From positions 434,001 through 498,000 of the forward strand of contig NZ_CP016793.1 of NCBI RefSeq assembly GCF_001701025.1: a DNA stretch of 64,000 nt, written 5' to 3'. This DNA is from Lentzea guizhouensis (GTDB lineage Bacteria; Actinomycetota; Actinomycetes; Mycobacteriales; Pseudonocardiaceae). Shown in pieces: positions 43,378 through 52,260 of this stretch (the stretch's first letter is position 1; each line of letters begins with the position of its first letter). The position numbers and the translations under genes are program-made. The notes below the pieces were generated by a model, which worked only from the letters and a program-made list of their open reading frames with translations, did no database searches and was not told where the DNA came from.

Positions 43378-43788
43378 ATGAGCACGCAGACCACGAAGAT
43401 CCTGGTGTTCAGCCACCGACCCGAGGTGCGTGAGACGATCATCACTGCCGTCGGCCGCCGCCCGGCGCCGGACCTGCCGCGGGTCGAGTACATCGAGGCC
43501 AGCGCGATCGCCGACGTGCTGTACGAGGTGGACAACGGCACCGCCGACCTGCTGATCCTCGACGGCGAGGCGCAGCCGACCGGTGGCATGGGCCTCGCCC
43601 GCCAGCTCAAGGACGAGATCGCGAACTGCCCGCCGATCGTCGTGGCCGTGCGCCGCAAGGACGACCGCTGGCTCGCGACCTGGTCGCAGGCGGAAGCGGT
43701 GCTGGTGCACCCGCTGGACCCGCTGGCCGCCGCCGAGACCGTGGCCGAGGTGCTGCGGGGCTCGGCTCTTCCCGTCGTCAAGGGCTGA
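43378..43788 (+). CDS. Orphan response-regulator receiver-like domain protein, 136 aa
   Basis: A single REC-like (CheY fold) domain without an output domain. [20 protein letters not shown] forms the first strand and helix, [22 protein letters not shown] contains the Asp at the usual phosphorylation position, and [21 protein letters not shown] with AVLVHPLDP resembles the Thr/Lys region. The acidic pocket normally formed near the N-terminus is poorly conserved (SHRP instead of DD), so phosphorylation is doubtful. ATG 43378 has GGAGGATCGAGAG upstream. It lies 7 bases before trpD and is probably co-transcribed with it, which recalls other actinomycetes. Confidence 0.78.
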   Translation: MSTQTTKILVFSHRPEVRETIITAVGRRPAPDLPRVEYIEASAIADVLYEVDNGTADLLILDGEAQPTGGMGLARQLKDEIANCPPIVVAVRRKDDRWLATWSQAEAVLVHPLDPLAAAETVAEVLRGSALPVVKG

Positions 43789-43795
43789 TCGCGCG

Positions 43796-44836
43796 ATGAG
43801 CGAGCGCACCTGGCCGTCGCTGCTCAACCGCCTGCTCGACGGTGTGGACCTCACCGCCGACGACACGGCGTGGGGCATGGACCAGGTCATGTCCGGGGAG
43901 GCGACGCCGGCGCAGATCGCGGCGTTCGTCGTGGCCCTGCGCGCCAAGGGCGAGACGCCCGAGGAGGTCGACGGTCTCGCGACGATGATGCTCAACCACG
44001 CCCGGCGCTTCGACGTGGGCGTGCGGGCGACCGACATCGTGGGCACCGGCGGCGATCATTCCGGTTCGGTGAACATTTCGACGATGGCCGCGATCGTCAC
44101 CGCCGCGGCGGGTGTGCCGGTGGTCAAGCACGGCAACCGGGCCGCGTCGTCGCAGTGCGGCACGGCCGACGTGCTGGAGGCGCTGGGCGTCGCGATCGAC
44201 CTGCCGCCGGACGGCGTGCGGGCGACGGTGGCCGAGCTGGGCATCGGGTTCTGCTTCGCGCCGGTGTTCCACCCCGGCTTCCGGCACGCGGGCCCGGTGC
44301 GGCGTGAGATCGGCATCCCGACGTCGTTCAACCTGCTCGGCCCGCTGACGAACCCGGCGCAGCCGCAGGTCGGCCTGATCGGGTGCGCGCGGGCGGCCGC
44401 GGCGCCGTTGATCGCGGGCGTGTTCGCCCGGCGGCGCAACACGGCGCTGGTCGTGCGGGGTGACGACGGCCTCGACGAGATCACCACGACCACGACGACG
44501 TCGGCGTGGCTCGCGCAGGACGGCGAGGTGCGCGCGGAGACCATCGACCCCGCCGTGCTCGGCGTGAAGCCCGCGCGCGAGGAGGACCTCAAGGGCGGCG
44601 ACGCGTCGGTCAACGCCCAGGTGGTCCGCGACCTGGTGGCCGGCAAGACCGGCTCGGTGCGCGACGCGGTGCTCGTGAACGCGGCGGGTGCCATCGCGGC
44701 GCACGGCGGGTTCTCCGCGGACCTGCACGCCGACCTGGCGGCCTCGCTGGGCCGTGCCGCCGAGGCGGTCGACTCCGGCCGGGCGGCCGAGCTGCTGGGC
44801 CGTTGGGTGGAGCTCTCGACGTCGCTGAAGGGCTGA
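43796..44836 (+). CDS. trpD: Anthranilate phosphoribosyltransferase
   Basis: Second step of tryptophan synthesis from chorismate: anthranilate plus PRPP gives phosphoribosyl-anthranilate. The 346-residue protein has the PRPP loop [15 protein letters not shown] from about residue 82, [54 protein letters not shown], and GDDGLDEIT with the second metal-binding acids. ATG 43796 gives the standard start [10 protein letters not shown]. It is the only trp gene in the window; in M. tuberculosis trpD also sits alone here next to ctaE, on the opposite strand. The chorismate source, AroG, is encoded 30 kb upstream. Confidence 0.95.
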   Translation: MSERTWPSLLNRLLDGVDLTADDTAWGMDQVMSGEATPAQIAAFVVALRAKGETPEEVDGLATMMLNHARRFDVGVRATDIVGTGGDHSGSVNISTMAAIVTAAAGVPVVKHGNRAASSQCGTADVLEALGVAIDLPPDGVRATVAELGIGFCFAPVFHPGFRHAGPVRREIGIPTSFNLLGPLTNPAQPQVGLIGCARAAAAPLIAGVFARRRNTALVVRGDDGLDEITTTTTTSAWLAQDGEVRAETIDPAVLGVKPAREEDLKGGDASVNAQVVRDLVAGKTGSVRDAVLVNAAGAIAAHGGFSADLHADLAASLGRAAEAVDSGRAAELLGRWVELSTSLKG

Positions 44837-44981
44837 GACACCCGGTTCGGTCACGCGGTGCGTCCGGCGCGTGACCGAGCTGGTGGCGGCTCCGCTTCGG
44901 GCGTAGTCCGAGCGAGTGATGGCCTGGAGATGCGCACCACGTGGTAACGCGACGGCAACCGCCACCTGGAATGCTGGAGCC

Positions 44982-45653
44982 ATGGTCCTCTACCCGGTGA
45001 TGAAGCATGTTGTCGCGCGCGCAGCCCGGATGGTCTACCGCCCGGTGGTCGACGGTCTGGAGAACGTCCCCACCGAGGGCCCGGTCATCCTGGCGGCCAA
45101 CCACCTCAGCTTCATCGACAGCGTCGTGATCCCGATGGTGGTGCCGCGGCGCGTGTCGTTCCTGGCGAAGGCCGAGTACTTCACCGGCACCGGGTTCAAG
45201 GGTGCGATGTCGCGCTGGTTCTTCTCGTCGATGGGCCACGTGCCGGTGCACCGCGGCAAGGGCCGCGACGCCCGTGCCGCGCTCGACACGGCCGCGGAGA
45301 TCCTGGCGCGGGGCGACGCGTTCGCCATCTACCCCGAGGGCACCCGTTCGCTCGACGGCATGCTGCACCGCGGCCGCACCGGTGTCGCGCGCATGGCGCT
45401 GGAGTCCGGGGCGCGGGTGGTGCCGGTCGGCATCATCGGCACGGACAAGGTCCAGCCGGTCGGCAGCAGGTTCCCGAAGATCGTCCCGGTGACCGTCCGG
45501 TTCGGCGAGCCGCTCGACTTCAGCCGCTACGACGGCATGCAGGAGTCGCTGCCGGTGCTGCGCAGCGTCACCGACGAGATCATCTACCGCATCCTGGACC
45601 TGAGCGGCCAGGAGTACGTCGACGCGTACCAGAAGACCCCGGTCGCCGCGTAG
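44982..45653 (+). CDS. 1-acyl-glycerol-3-phosphate acyltransferase (PlsC family), second copy
   Basis: Paralogue of the enzyme at 16481-17215, of similar length (223 residues). Catalytic NHLSFID (Asn40, His41, Asp46) and YPEGTRS (Glu119) are present, and the blocks AKAEYFTGTGFKG and SGQEYVDAYQKTP are shared with the first copy. It is a membrane-associated acyltransferase of phospholipid or glycolipid assembly. ATG 44982 (MVLYPVMKHV) has GGAG 6 bases upstream. It follows trpD after 145 bases, so it probably has its own promoter. Two terminator-like hairpins and family I repeats follow before the convergent ctaF. Confidence 0.88.
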   Translation: MVLYPVMKHVVARAARMVYRPVVDGLENVPTEGPVILAANHLSFIDSVVIPMVVPRRVSFLAKAEYFTGTGFKGAMSRWFFSSMGHVPVHRGKGRDARAALDTAAEILARGDAFAIYPEGTRSLDGMLHRGRTGVARMALESGARVVPVGIIGTDKVQPVGSRFPKIVPVTVRFGEPLDFSRYDGMQESLPVLRSVTDEIIYRILDLSGQEYVDAYQKTPVAA

Positions 45654-45695
45654 CGCGTCAGCGGCCCGCTGAGGCTGCTCGCAGGACCATTCGGA

Positions 45696-45737
45696 AGGCC
45701 CTCCCCCGCCGGCTCCACGTCGGCGGCGGGAGGGCCT
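45696..45737. terminator. GC-rich hairpin after the acyltransferase gene
   Basis: AGGCCCTCCC (45696-45705) pairs with GGGAGGGCCT (45728-45737), extended inward by a CCGCCG/CGGCGG pairing with one bulged base. It begins 43 bases after the stop. Confidence 0.7.
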
Positions 45738-45805
45738 CCGTGCGTTCTCCGGCGTCTGGCGCCGATTGCCGGCTCGCGATGAGTGACCGCGCGATGTACG
45801 GCGTG

Positions 45806-45910
45806 TCGGATATCGGCGAGCTTCCGGATCCGCGAACAGCCGAGGCCCCCTCCGCGGGCGGAGGGGGCCTCGGTCGAGCTGGGTGACATCCGATATATCG
45901 GATATCGGTT
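45806..45910. repeat. Family I units upstream of the ctaF stop
   Basis: CGGATATCGG at 45807-45816, then the perfect palindrome CCGATATATCGG at 45890-45901, followed at once by another ATATCGG. They flank the hairpin 45840-45873 in the gap between convergent genes. Confidence 0.8.
45840..45873. terminator. Perfect 16-bp hairpin before convergent ctaF
   Basis: CCGAGGCCCCCTCCGC (45840-45855) pairs perfectly with 45858-45873 with only GG between. It is suitable as a bidirectional terminator for the acyltransferase gene and ctaF-ctaC. Confidence 0.85.
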
Positions 45911-45933
45911 CTTGCTGGTCGGCCGCGACTGCG

Positions 45934-46350
45934 TCAGTCGTGGTTGGGACCGGTGTGGTACTCGAACACCAGGCCGCCGACGGCGACCAGCACGAGGATG
46001 ATCGCGATCACGAGCAGCCAGACGTGCCAGAACGCCACCGCGACACCCGCGGTCGCCGCCGCGGCGGCGAGACCGACCGGCCAGTACGAGCCGGGGCTGA
46101 AGAAGCCCAGCTCACCGGCGCCGTCGGAGACCTCGGCCTCGGGGTTGTCCTCGGGACGGACCTCGATGCGGCGGGCGACGAACCGGAAGTAGGTGCCGAC
46201 GATCAGCGCGAGGCCACCGGTCAGCGCGAGCGCGACCGTGCCGGTGGGCTCGACCGCACCGGTGTCGCGGTGCGTCCAGTAGCCGTAGACGACGGCCATC
46301 AGGAACGAGAAGGCCATCACCAGGTCGAATACGCGAGCTTCGATCTTCAT
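45934..46350 (-). CDS. ctaF: Cytochrome c oxidase subunit IV (actinobacterial CtaF)
   Basis: The small actinobacteria-specific aa3 oxidase subunit, 138 residues. Four hydrophobic helices are seen (about 8-24, 36-54, 92-108 and 112-130) with the hydrophilic loop RRIEVRPEDNPEAEVSDGAGELGFF between the second and third. It starts MKIEARVFDLVMAFSFLMAV and ends VFEYHTGPNHD, both typical of CtaF. It lies 13 bases downstream of ctaC on the same strand, as in mycobacteria (Rv2199c-Rv2200c), so the two subunits are co-expressed. Confidence 0.93.
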   Translation of the reverse strand: MKIEARVFDLVMAFSFLMAVVYGYWTHRDTGAVEPTGTVALALTGGLALIVGTYFRFVARRIEVRPEDNPEAEVSDGAGELGFFSPGSYWPVGLAAAAATAGVAVAFWHVWLLVIAIILVLVAVGGLVFEYHTGPNHD

Positions 46351-46363
46351 CGCGGGGCGGTCC

Positions 46364-47296
46364 CTACTTCTGGCCCGCGCCGGAGGCCTCGCGGGCCGTC
46401 CGGTCGGTGTTGAACGGGGTGGTCGTGGTGGCCAGCGGCGAGCACCAGTCCGCGCAGCCCACCTTGGCGAGCGCCTCGGCCGTGGTGAACGGCTTGCCCG
46501 TCTTCTCGTTGATCTCCTTGCGGAACTCGATGTACTTGTCGAAGTCCGCCTGCTCCAGGGCGCGGACCTCGAAGTTCATCACCGCGTGGTAGGAGCCGCA
46601 GAGCTCGGCACACCGACCGACGAACGCACCGGGACGCTTGATCTCGTCGATCTGGAAGACGTTGTCCTGGTTGTTCTTCTTCGGCGCCGGGAAGACGTCC
46701 CGCTTGAAGTGGAACTCCGGCACGAAGAACGAGTGGATGACGTCGGTCGACTCCAGCGTGAACTGCACGCGCTTGCCGGCCGGCAGCACCAGGATCGGGA
46801 TCTCACCCGAGGTGCCGACCGTGCTGACGACGTTGCCGGCCTCGGTCTTGTGGTCCGGGTACTGGAACTCCCAGTTCCACTGGAACGCGATGACGTCGAC
46901 GTTCACGTCCGGCTTGCCCGACTTGTCCGTCACGTAGTTCTGCGTGACGGCCGTGAAGTAGAACAACACCGCGACGATCACCGTCGGCACGACGATGAGC
47001 ACGATCTCCAGCGGGAGGTTGTACGCCGTCTGACGCGGCAGCTCCTCCGACTTCTTGCGGTGGAACGCGACCGACCACAGGATCAGGCCCCACACGATGA
47101 CGCCGACGACGAGCGCGGCGATCACGGACCAGGTCCAGAGCTCGCGCATCTTCTCGGCCTGCGGCGTGACGGCCACCGGCCAGCCGAAGCGCAGCACCTC
47201 GTCCGTGGAGCAACCGGTGGCCCCGATACCGACCAGGCCTACCAGCCCGGCGGTCTTCGCCAGCCGGGATGCCCTGGTGCCCTCCTTCAGGCCCAC
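46364..47296 (-). CDS. ctaC: Cytochrome c oxidase subunit II
   Basis: The CuA-bearing oxidase subunit that accepts electrons from QcrC. An N-terminal lipoprotein-type signal ends in GATGC, two membrane helices follow (about 55-75 and 95-118), and then the cupredoxin domain: VIAFQWNWEFQYPD, STDVIHSFFVPEF with the first His ligand, and CAELCGSYHAVMNFEV with the two Cys, Glu, His and Met ligands near residue 230. Start GTG 47296 has GAGGAGG 10 bases upstream; ATG 47320 is a possible longer start. It is followed directly by ctaF and divergent from asnB. Confidence 0.94.
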   Translation of the reverse strand: MGLKEGTRASRLAKTAGLVGLVGIGATGCSTDEVLRFGWPVAVTPQAEKMRELWTWSVIAALVVGVIVWGLILWSVAFHRKKSEELPRQTAYNLPLEIVLIVVPTVIVAVLFYFTAVTQNYVTDKSGKPDVNVDVIAFQWNWEFQYPDHKTEAGNVVSTVGTSGEIPILVLPAGKRVQFTLESTDVIHSFFVPEFHFKRDVFPAPKKNNQDNVFQIDEIKRPGAFVGRCAELCGSYHAVMNFEVRALEQADFDKYIEFRKEINEKTGKPFTTAEALAKVGCADWCSPLATTTTPFNTDRTAREASGAGQK

Positions 47297-47463
47297 TGCT
47301 CGCCCGCCTCCTCGTTCCATGCCAACGGATCAAGCGGAGCGTAGCCCAGCGCATGAGGACTCACCCCTCGGGGGCACCGCCGCTGCGGTGCAGTTTCGGT
47401 CACACAGAGCCCCTTGGGCATACTGAAGTCTTCCCCTTCGTATTTCTGAGAGGTGCGAGAGCC

Positions 47464-49392
47464 TTGTGCGGCCTGGCAGGACTTGTTTGCCCTAGCGAGA
47501 ACGAGGCCGAGAGCGCCCGCCCGGCTGTCGAGGCCGCGCTGCGTTGCATGCGGCACCGGGGTCCCGACGAGAGCGGCACGCGGCGGGTCGACGAGGTCGT
47601 CTTCGGCTTCAACCGCCTCGCCATCATCGACATCGAGCACTCCCACCAGCCGCTCACCTGGGGGCCGCCGGAGTCGCCGAACCGGTACACGATCAACTTC
47701 AACGGCGAGATCTACAACTACCTGGAGCTGCGCGCCGAGCTCACCGAGTCCTACGGCGCGGTCTTCCACACCGACGGCGACACCGAGACGATCGTCGCCG
47801 CCTACCACTACTTCGGCGCCGCGGCGATCTCGAAGCTGCGCGGCATGTTCGCCTTCATCATCTGGGACGCCGAGCGCCGGGTGCTGTTCGGCGGCCGCGA
47901 CCCGTTCGGCATCAAGCCGCTGTACTGGGCGCAGGGGGCGCTCGGGGTCGCGTTCTCCAGCGAGAAGAAGATCCTGCTGGAGATCTCCCGCACGCTGGGC
48001 ATCAACCCGCAGATGAACGTCAGGGGCCTGCAGCAGTACCTGACCCTGCAGTACGTGCCGGAGCCCGACTCGCTGCACGACTCGATCCACCGCGTCGAGT
48101 CCGGTCACTCGTTCACGCTGGTCCCCGGCGAGGCGCCGCGGTTCGAGCGGTACTTCCCGGCGGAGTTCCGGGTGCGCACGGTCCGCAGCGAGGCCGAGGC
48201 GGAGGCGCTCTACGACGAGATCACCGCCGCGCTGCGCGACTCGGTCGCCAAGCACATGCGCGCGGACGTGACGGTCGGCTCGTTCCTGTCCGGCGGCATC
48301 GACTCGACGGTGGTCGCGGCGCTGGCCAAGGAGCACAACCCGGACCTGATCACGTTCACCACCGGCTTCGAGCGCCAGGGCTTCTCCGAGGTCGACGTGG
48401 CGGCCGAGTCGGCGGCGCTGATCGGCGTGAAGCACGTCGTCCGCACGGTCAGCCCGCAGGAGATGATGGACTCGCTGCCGCTGATCACCTGGTACCTCGA
48501 CGACCCGGTGGCCGACCCGGCGCTGGTGCCGCTGTGGTTCATCGCGCGCGAGGCGCGTGAGCACGTCAAGGTCGTGCTGTCCGGTGAGGGCGCCGACGAG
48601 CTGTTCGGCGGGTACACGATCTACCGCGAGCCGTTGTCGCTGTCGGCGTTCGAGAAGGTGCCGGGCGCGCTGCGCAAGGCGATGGGCAAGGTCTCGACGA
48701 AGATCCCGCAGGGCGTGCGCGGCAAGGACCTGCTGCGTCGTGGCGCGCTGACGCTGGAGGAGCGCTACTACGGCAACGCGCGCATCTTCCTCGACCCGCA
48801 GCTGCGCGAGGTCCTGCGCACGTACGACCCGAACACCTCGCACATGGACGTCACGGCCCAGCCGTACCGCGAGTCGCGGCACTGGGACCCGGTCACGCGC
48901 ATGCAGCACGTCGACCTGTTCACGTGGCTGCGCGGCGACATCCTGGTCAAGGCCGACAAGATGACCATGGCGAACTCGCTGGAGCTGCGCGTCCCGTTCC
49001 TGGACCCGGAGGTCTTCAAGATCGCCTCGCAGATCCCGAGCGAGCTGAAGATCACCAAGGACACCACGAAGTTCGCGCTGCGCAAGGCGATCCGCGACAT
49101 CGTGCCCGCGCACGTGCTGAACCGCCGCAAGCTCGGCTTCCCGGTGCCGATCCGGCACTGGCTCAAGGACGAGATGCACGACTGGGCCGTCGAGCACGTG
49201 CGTGCGTCGCAGACCGACCAGTACATCGACAAGCAGGCCGTGCTGCGGTTGATCGAGGAGCACCGGTCGGGCGTGCTCGACCACAGCCGCCGCATCTGGG
49301 CGCTGCTGGTGTTCATGATCTGGCACGGCATCTTCGTCGAGGACCGCATCCACCCGGTGGTGCCGGAGCCGCACTACCCGGTCAAGCTCTAG
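47464..49392 (+). CDS. asnB: Asparagine synthetase (glutamine-hydrolysing)
   Basis: Forms asparagine from aspartate, glutamine and ATP; 642 residues, matching Rv2201. The TTG at 47464 is the certain start because the next codon gives the catalytic Cys2 of the class II glutaminase (MCGLAGLV). RHRGPDESG, NFNGEIYNY and the GD motif of DTETIV follow. The synthetase half has the PP-loop FLSGGIDSTVVAAL and SGEGADELFGGY, ending with RKLGFPVPIRHWL. GAGAGG lies 9 bases upstream of the TTG. It is divergent from ctaC-ctaF and closes with a strong hairpin. Such AsnB in actinomycetes may also amidate cell-wall precursors (LtsA-like), an inference from mycobacterial and corynebacterial relatives. Confidence 0.94.
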   Translation: MCGLAGLVCPSENEAESARPAVEAALRCMRHRGPDESGTRRVDEVVFGFNRLAIIDIEHSHQPLTWGPPESPNRYTINFNGEIYNYLELRAELTESYGAVFHTDGDTETIVAAYHYFGAAAISKLRGMFAFIIWDAERRVLFGGRDPFGIKPLYWAQGALGVAFSSEKKILLEISRTLGINPQMNVRGLQQYLTLQYVPEPDSLHDSIHRVESGHSFTLVPGEAPRFERYFPAEFRVRTVRSEAEAEALYDEITAALRDSVAKHMRADVTVGSFLSGGIDSTVVAALAKEHNPDLITFTTGFERQGFSEVDVAAESAALIGVKHVVRTVSPQEMMDSLPLITWYLDDPVADPALVPLWFIAREAREHVKVVLSGEGADELFGGYTIYREPLSLSAFEKVPGALRKAMGKVSTKIPQGVRGKDLLRRGALTLEERYYGNARIFLDPQLREVLRTYDPNTSHMDVTAQPYRESRHWDPVTRMQHVDLFTWLRGDILVKADKMTMANSLELRVPFLDPEVFKIASQIPSELKITKDTTKFALRKAIRDIVPAHVLNRRKLGFPVPIRHWLKDEMHDWAVEHVRASQTDQYIDKQAVLRLIEEHRSGVLDHSRRIWALLVFMIWHGIFVEDRIHPVVPEPHYPVKL

Positions 49393-49417
49393 CCCCCAGC
49401 CGACCAGCTCCAGCCGG

Positions 49418-49443
49418 AAGGGCCCCTCCGCGGAGGGGCCCTT
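49418..49443. terminator. 13-bp hairpin after asnB
   Basis: AAGGGCCCCTCCG (49418-49430) is directly followed by its perfect complement (49431-49443). It starts 25 bases after the asnB stop and precedes the convergent methyltransferase gene. Confidence 0.85.
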
Positions 49444-49469
49444 GCGCGTTTCTGCTGCCGGTGTGCGAG

Positions 49470-50234
49470 CTACTTGCGGCCTTGTGCACTGCACATCGCA
49501 TATGAGCTGACGACGGTCTCGGGCGCCGCCATGAGCTCCTGGTAGCGGTCGAACTCGGCGTCGGAGAGCGGGAGCTTCGCCCGCGCGTGGCGAGCAGTCG
49601 TCGCGAGCAGCCGGCAGCCGGGCGAGCCGCCCTCCCACTCCCGCACCTCGCGCGAGCCGCTGACGTCGTGCAGGCCCGTGTCGGCCAGCGCGCGTTCGAT
49701 GCGAGCTCCCCAGGCGAGCTCGGCGCCCGCCTGTTCGAGCAACGTGAGCAGGGCGTTCTTGACCCGCATGATGAGCTTCGCGTCGTCGGGAGCGGCGGTC
49801 AGCACCTCGAGCGGGAGGCAGTCGAACTCGTCGAGCACGAGCCAGCCGCCGGGGCGCAACGAGTCGCGCAGCTTGCGCAGGACGAGGTCGCGGGCGGGGA
49901 GGTGGAAGAGCACACCTCGGGCGTGGACCAGGTCGAACGCGTTCCCCGGCAAGATGTTGGACACCACGTCGTGTTCGAGGACGGTGACGTTGTCGCGCTC
50001 CTCCAGCCGCGAGACGTCGAGGTCGGTGACCGTCACGTGGCCGGACGGCGCGACGACGTCGGCGAGCCAGTTCGCCACCGAGCCACCGCCACCACCGACT
50101 TCCAGGCAACGCCAGCCGTCTGTGATGCCGAGCCGCTCGACGCGGGCGAAGGTGCCCGCGTCGAGCAGGGAGCTCAGCGCGTCGAACTGCGGGTCGAGCG
50201 ACTCAGCGGAGTCGCCGAACAGGTACGTCCCCAT
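49470..50234 (-). CDS. SAM-dependent methyltransferase (class I), 254 aa
   Basis: Rossmann-fold methyltransferase. Motif I is CLEVGGGGGSVANWLA at about 60, the acidic second motif is VTVTDLDVSRLE, FDLVHARGVLFHLP is motif IV, and LRPGGWLVLDEFD comes at the post-motif strand. It resembles ubiquinone/methyltransferase-type small-molecule enzymes; the substrate is unknown. ATG 50234 (MGTYLFGDSAESL) is chosen because an upstream in-frame start would run into adoK. It lies 7 bases downstream of adoK, so it could act in the same SAM/adenosine metabolism. The last codons overlap an A+T-rich CGCATATGAGCTGAC stretch resembling the family I flanks. Confidence 0.82.
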   Translation of the reverse strand: MGTYLFGDSAESLDPQFDALSSLLDAGTFARVERLGITDGWRCLEVGGGGGSVANWLADVVAPSGHVTVTDLDVSRLEERDNVTVLEHDVVSNILPGNAFDLVHARGVLFHLPARDLVLRKLRDSLRPGGWLVLDEFDCLPLEVLTAAPDDAKLIMRVKNALLTLLEQAGAELAWGARIERALADTGLHDVSGSREVREWEGGSPGCRLLATTARHARAKLPLSDAEFDRYQELMAAPETVVSSYAMCSAQGRK

Positions 50235-50241
50235 CGTCCGA

Positions 50242-51306
<1,065 letters not shown>

Positions 51307-51332
51307 TCAGGCCACCGGCATACGGTCGAGCG

Positions 51333-51506
51333 GTGACGATCCCCGAGGCGACCACGATGAGTGAGCTGATCGACGACTGCGCTCAGCTCCCCTTCGCTCT
51401 GACCCACCCCGAGCACCCCCTGCCCGCCCCGCGGGCTGCCGTGTCCTGGCAGATCGACGACCGCAGCACGAGCCAGGTCGAGGGCCTGGCCGAGTACGGC
51501 GTCTGA
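51333..51506 (+). CDS. Possible small protein, 57 aa
   Basis: A short frame with good GC-third codon bias. It starts at GTG 51333 (VTIPEATTMSELIDDC) or ATG 51357. The product is acidic, with HPEHPLPAPRAAVSWQIDD in the middle and QVEGLAEYGV at the end; no membrane segment or known motif. It lies between the divergent adoK start and a strong hairpin. Upstream CTACC..GGTAG dyads near 51275 might be part of its promoter. It may be a real lineage-specific gene; the evidence is only codon bias and position. Confidence 0.4.
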   Translation: MTIPEATTMSELIDDCAQLPFALTHPEHPLPAPRAAVSWQIDDRSTSQVEGLAEYGV

Positions 51507-51610
51507 GCTCCAGGTCCGCGGTTCTGACTTCGGGGTCTGCCTCATCAGGTCCCAGTCTGTCCGGACATCGCCTGGCAGATTCCCTGGTCCACGACTTTTT
51601 GGTGCACACA

Positions 51611-51651
51611 GCGCGAGGCCGCGTTCCCGATGCGGGAACGCGGCCTCGCGC
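51611..51651. terminator. Perfect 19-bp hairpin between the small ORF and the Fe-S carrier gene
   Basis: GCGCGAGGCCGCGTTCCCG (51611-51629) pairs perfectly with 51633-51651 around ATG. It sits directly before the convergent stop at 51661. Confidence 0.85.
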
Positions 51652-51660
51652 GTGTTCGCC

Positions 51661-52029
51661 TTAGTGGAACGAGTCGCCGCAGGCGCAGGACCCGCCGGCG
51701 TTCGGGTTGTCGATCGTGAAGCCCTGCTTCTCGATCGTGTCCACGAAGTCGATGACAGCGCCTTCGACGTACGGGGCGCTCATGCGGTCAACGGCGACCT
51801 TCATGCCGTTGAAGTCCACCATCGCGTCGCCGTCGAGCGTGCGCTCGTCGAAGAACAGCTGGTACTTCAGGCCCGCACAACCGCCGGGCTGGACGGCGAT
51901 GCGCAGGTGCATGTCGTCGCGGCCCTCCTGGTCGAGCAGGGCCTTGGCCTTGACGGCGGCCGACTCGGTCAGCGTCACGCCGTGGGTCGGCGCCTCGGAG
52001 GTCGAAGCGGCATCCTGAGCGGTCGTCAT
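51661..52029 (-). CDS. erpA: A-type iron-sulfur cluster carrier (ErpA/HesB-like), Rv2204c-like
   Basis: A small Fe-S carrier of 122 residues that delivers clusters to apo-proteins. The three conserved cysteines are present: GGCAGL in the middle and SCACGDSF at the C-terminus. HGVTLTESAAVKAKALL opens the HesB/IscA domain and NPNAGGSC precedes the last pair. ATG 52029 has AGGAG 4 bases upstream. Its position corresponds to Rv2204c. It probably serves Fe-S enzymes generally, including the Rieske protein encoded nearby, though that link is inference. It lies downstream of the glycerate kinase gene, separated by a family I/II repeat region. Confidence 0.92.
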   Translation of the reverse strand: MTTAQDAASTSEAPTHGVTLTESAAVKAKALLDQEGRDDMHLRIAVQPGGCAGLKYQLFFDERTLDGDAMVDFNGMKVAVDRMSAPYVEGAVIDFVDTIEKQGFTIDNPNAGGSCACGDSFH

Positions 52030-52160
52030 GGCTCTCCTAAGAGGTCCTTTGCGGGCGGTTCGCCCCTCAACAACACGGGCGTGCCCCGCTTTGTTCCACT
52101 TCCCATGGTCCCACAAGGCGCCCGCATGTCGAACGTCACGTAGACCACTACCGCCGCGAA

Positions 52161-52260
52161 CCGATATATCAGCGGGCCGATATATCAGCGCGACCACTGG
52201 CGAGCTACGTGCCCGGCCGTTGCAATGAGACTTTTGCGGGCGTCCGCAATCGACTTTTGC
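52161..52260. repeat. Tandem family I units joined to a family II palindrome
   Basis: CCGATATATCAGCG occurs twice in direct orientation (52161-52174 and 52177-52190, 16-base period). From about 52221 follows a family II sequence with TTGCAATGAGACTTTTGCGG and, across GCGT, CCGCAATCGACTTTTGC; the inner TTGCGG/CCGCAA dyad is perfect and the outer arms imperfect. The stop codon and the last 20-25 codons of the glycerate kinase gene are made of this composite element. Confidence 0.8.

Noticed and set aside
47287..50109. Very long open frame on the minus strand (about 940 codons) opposite asnB
   Set aside because: It is a GC-rich shadow of asnB and the methyltransferase gene, with Arg/Ala/His-rich low-complexity product and no motif; asnB is unambiguous.
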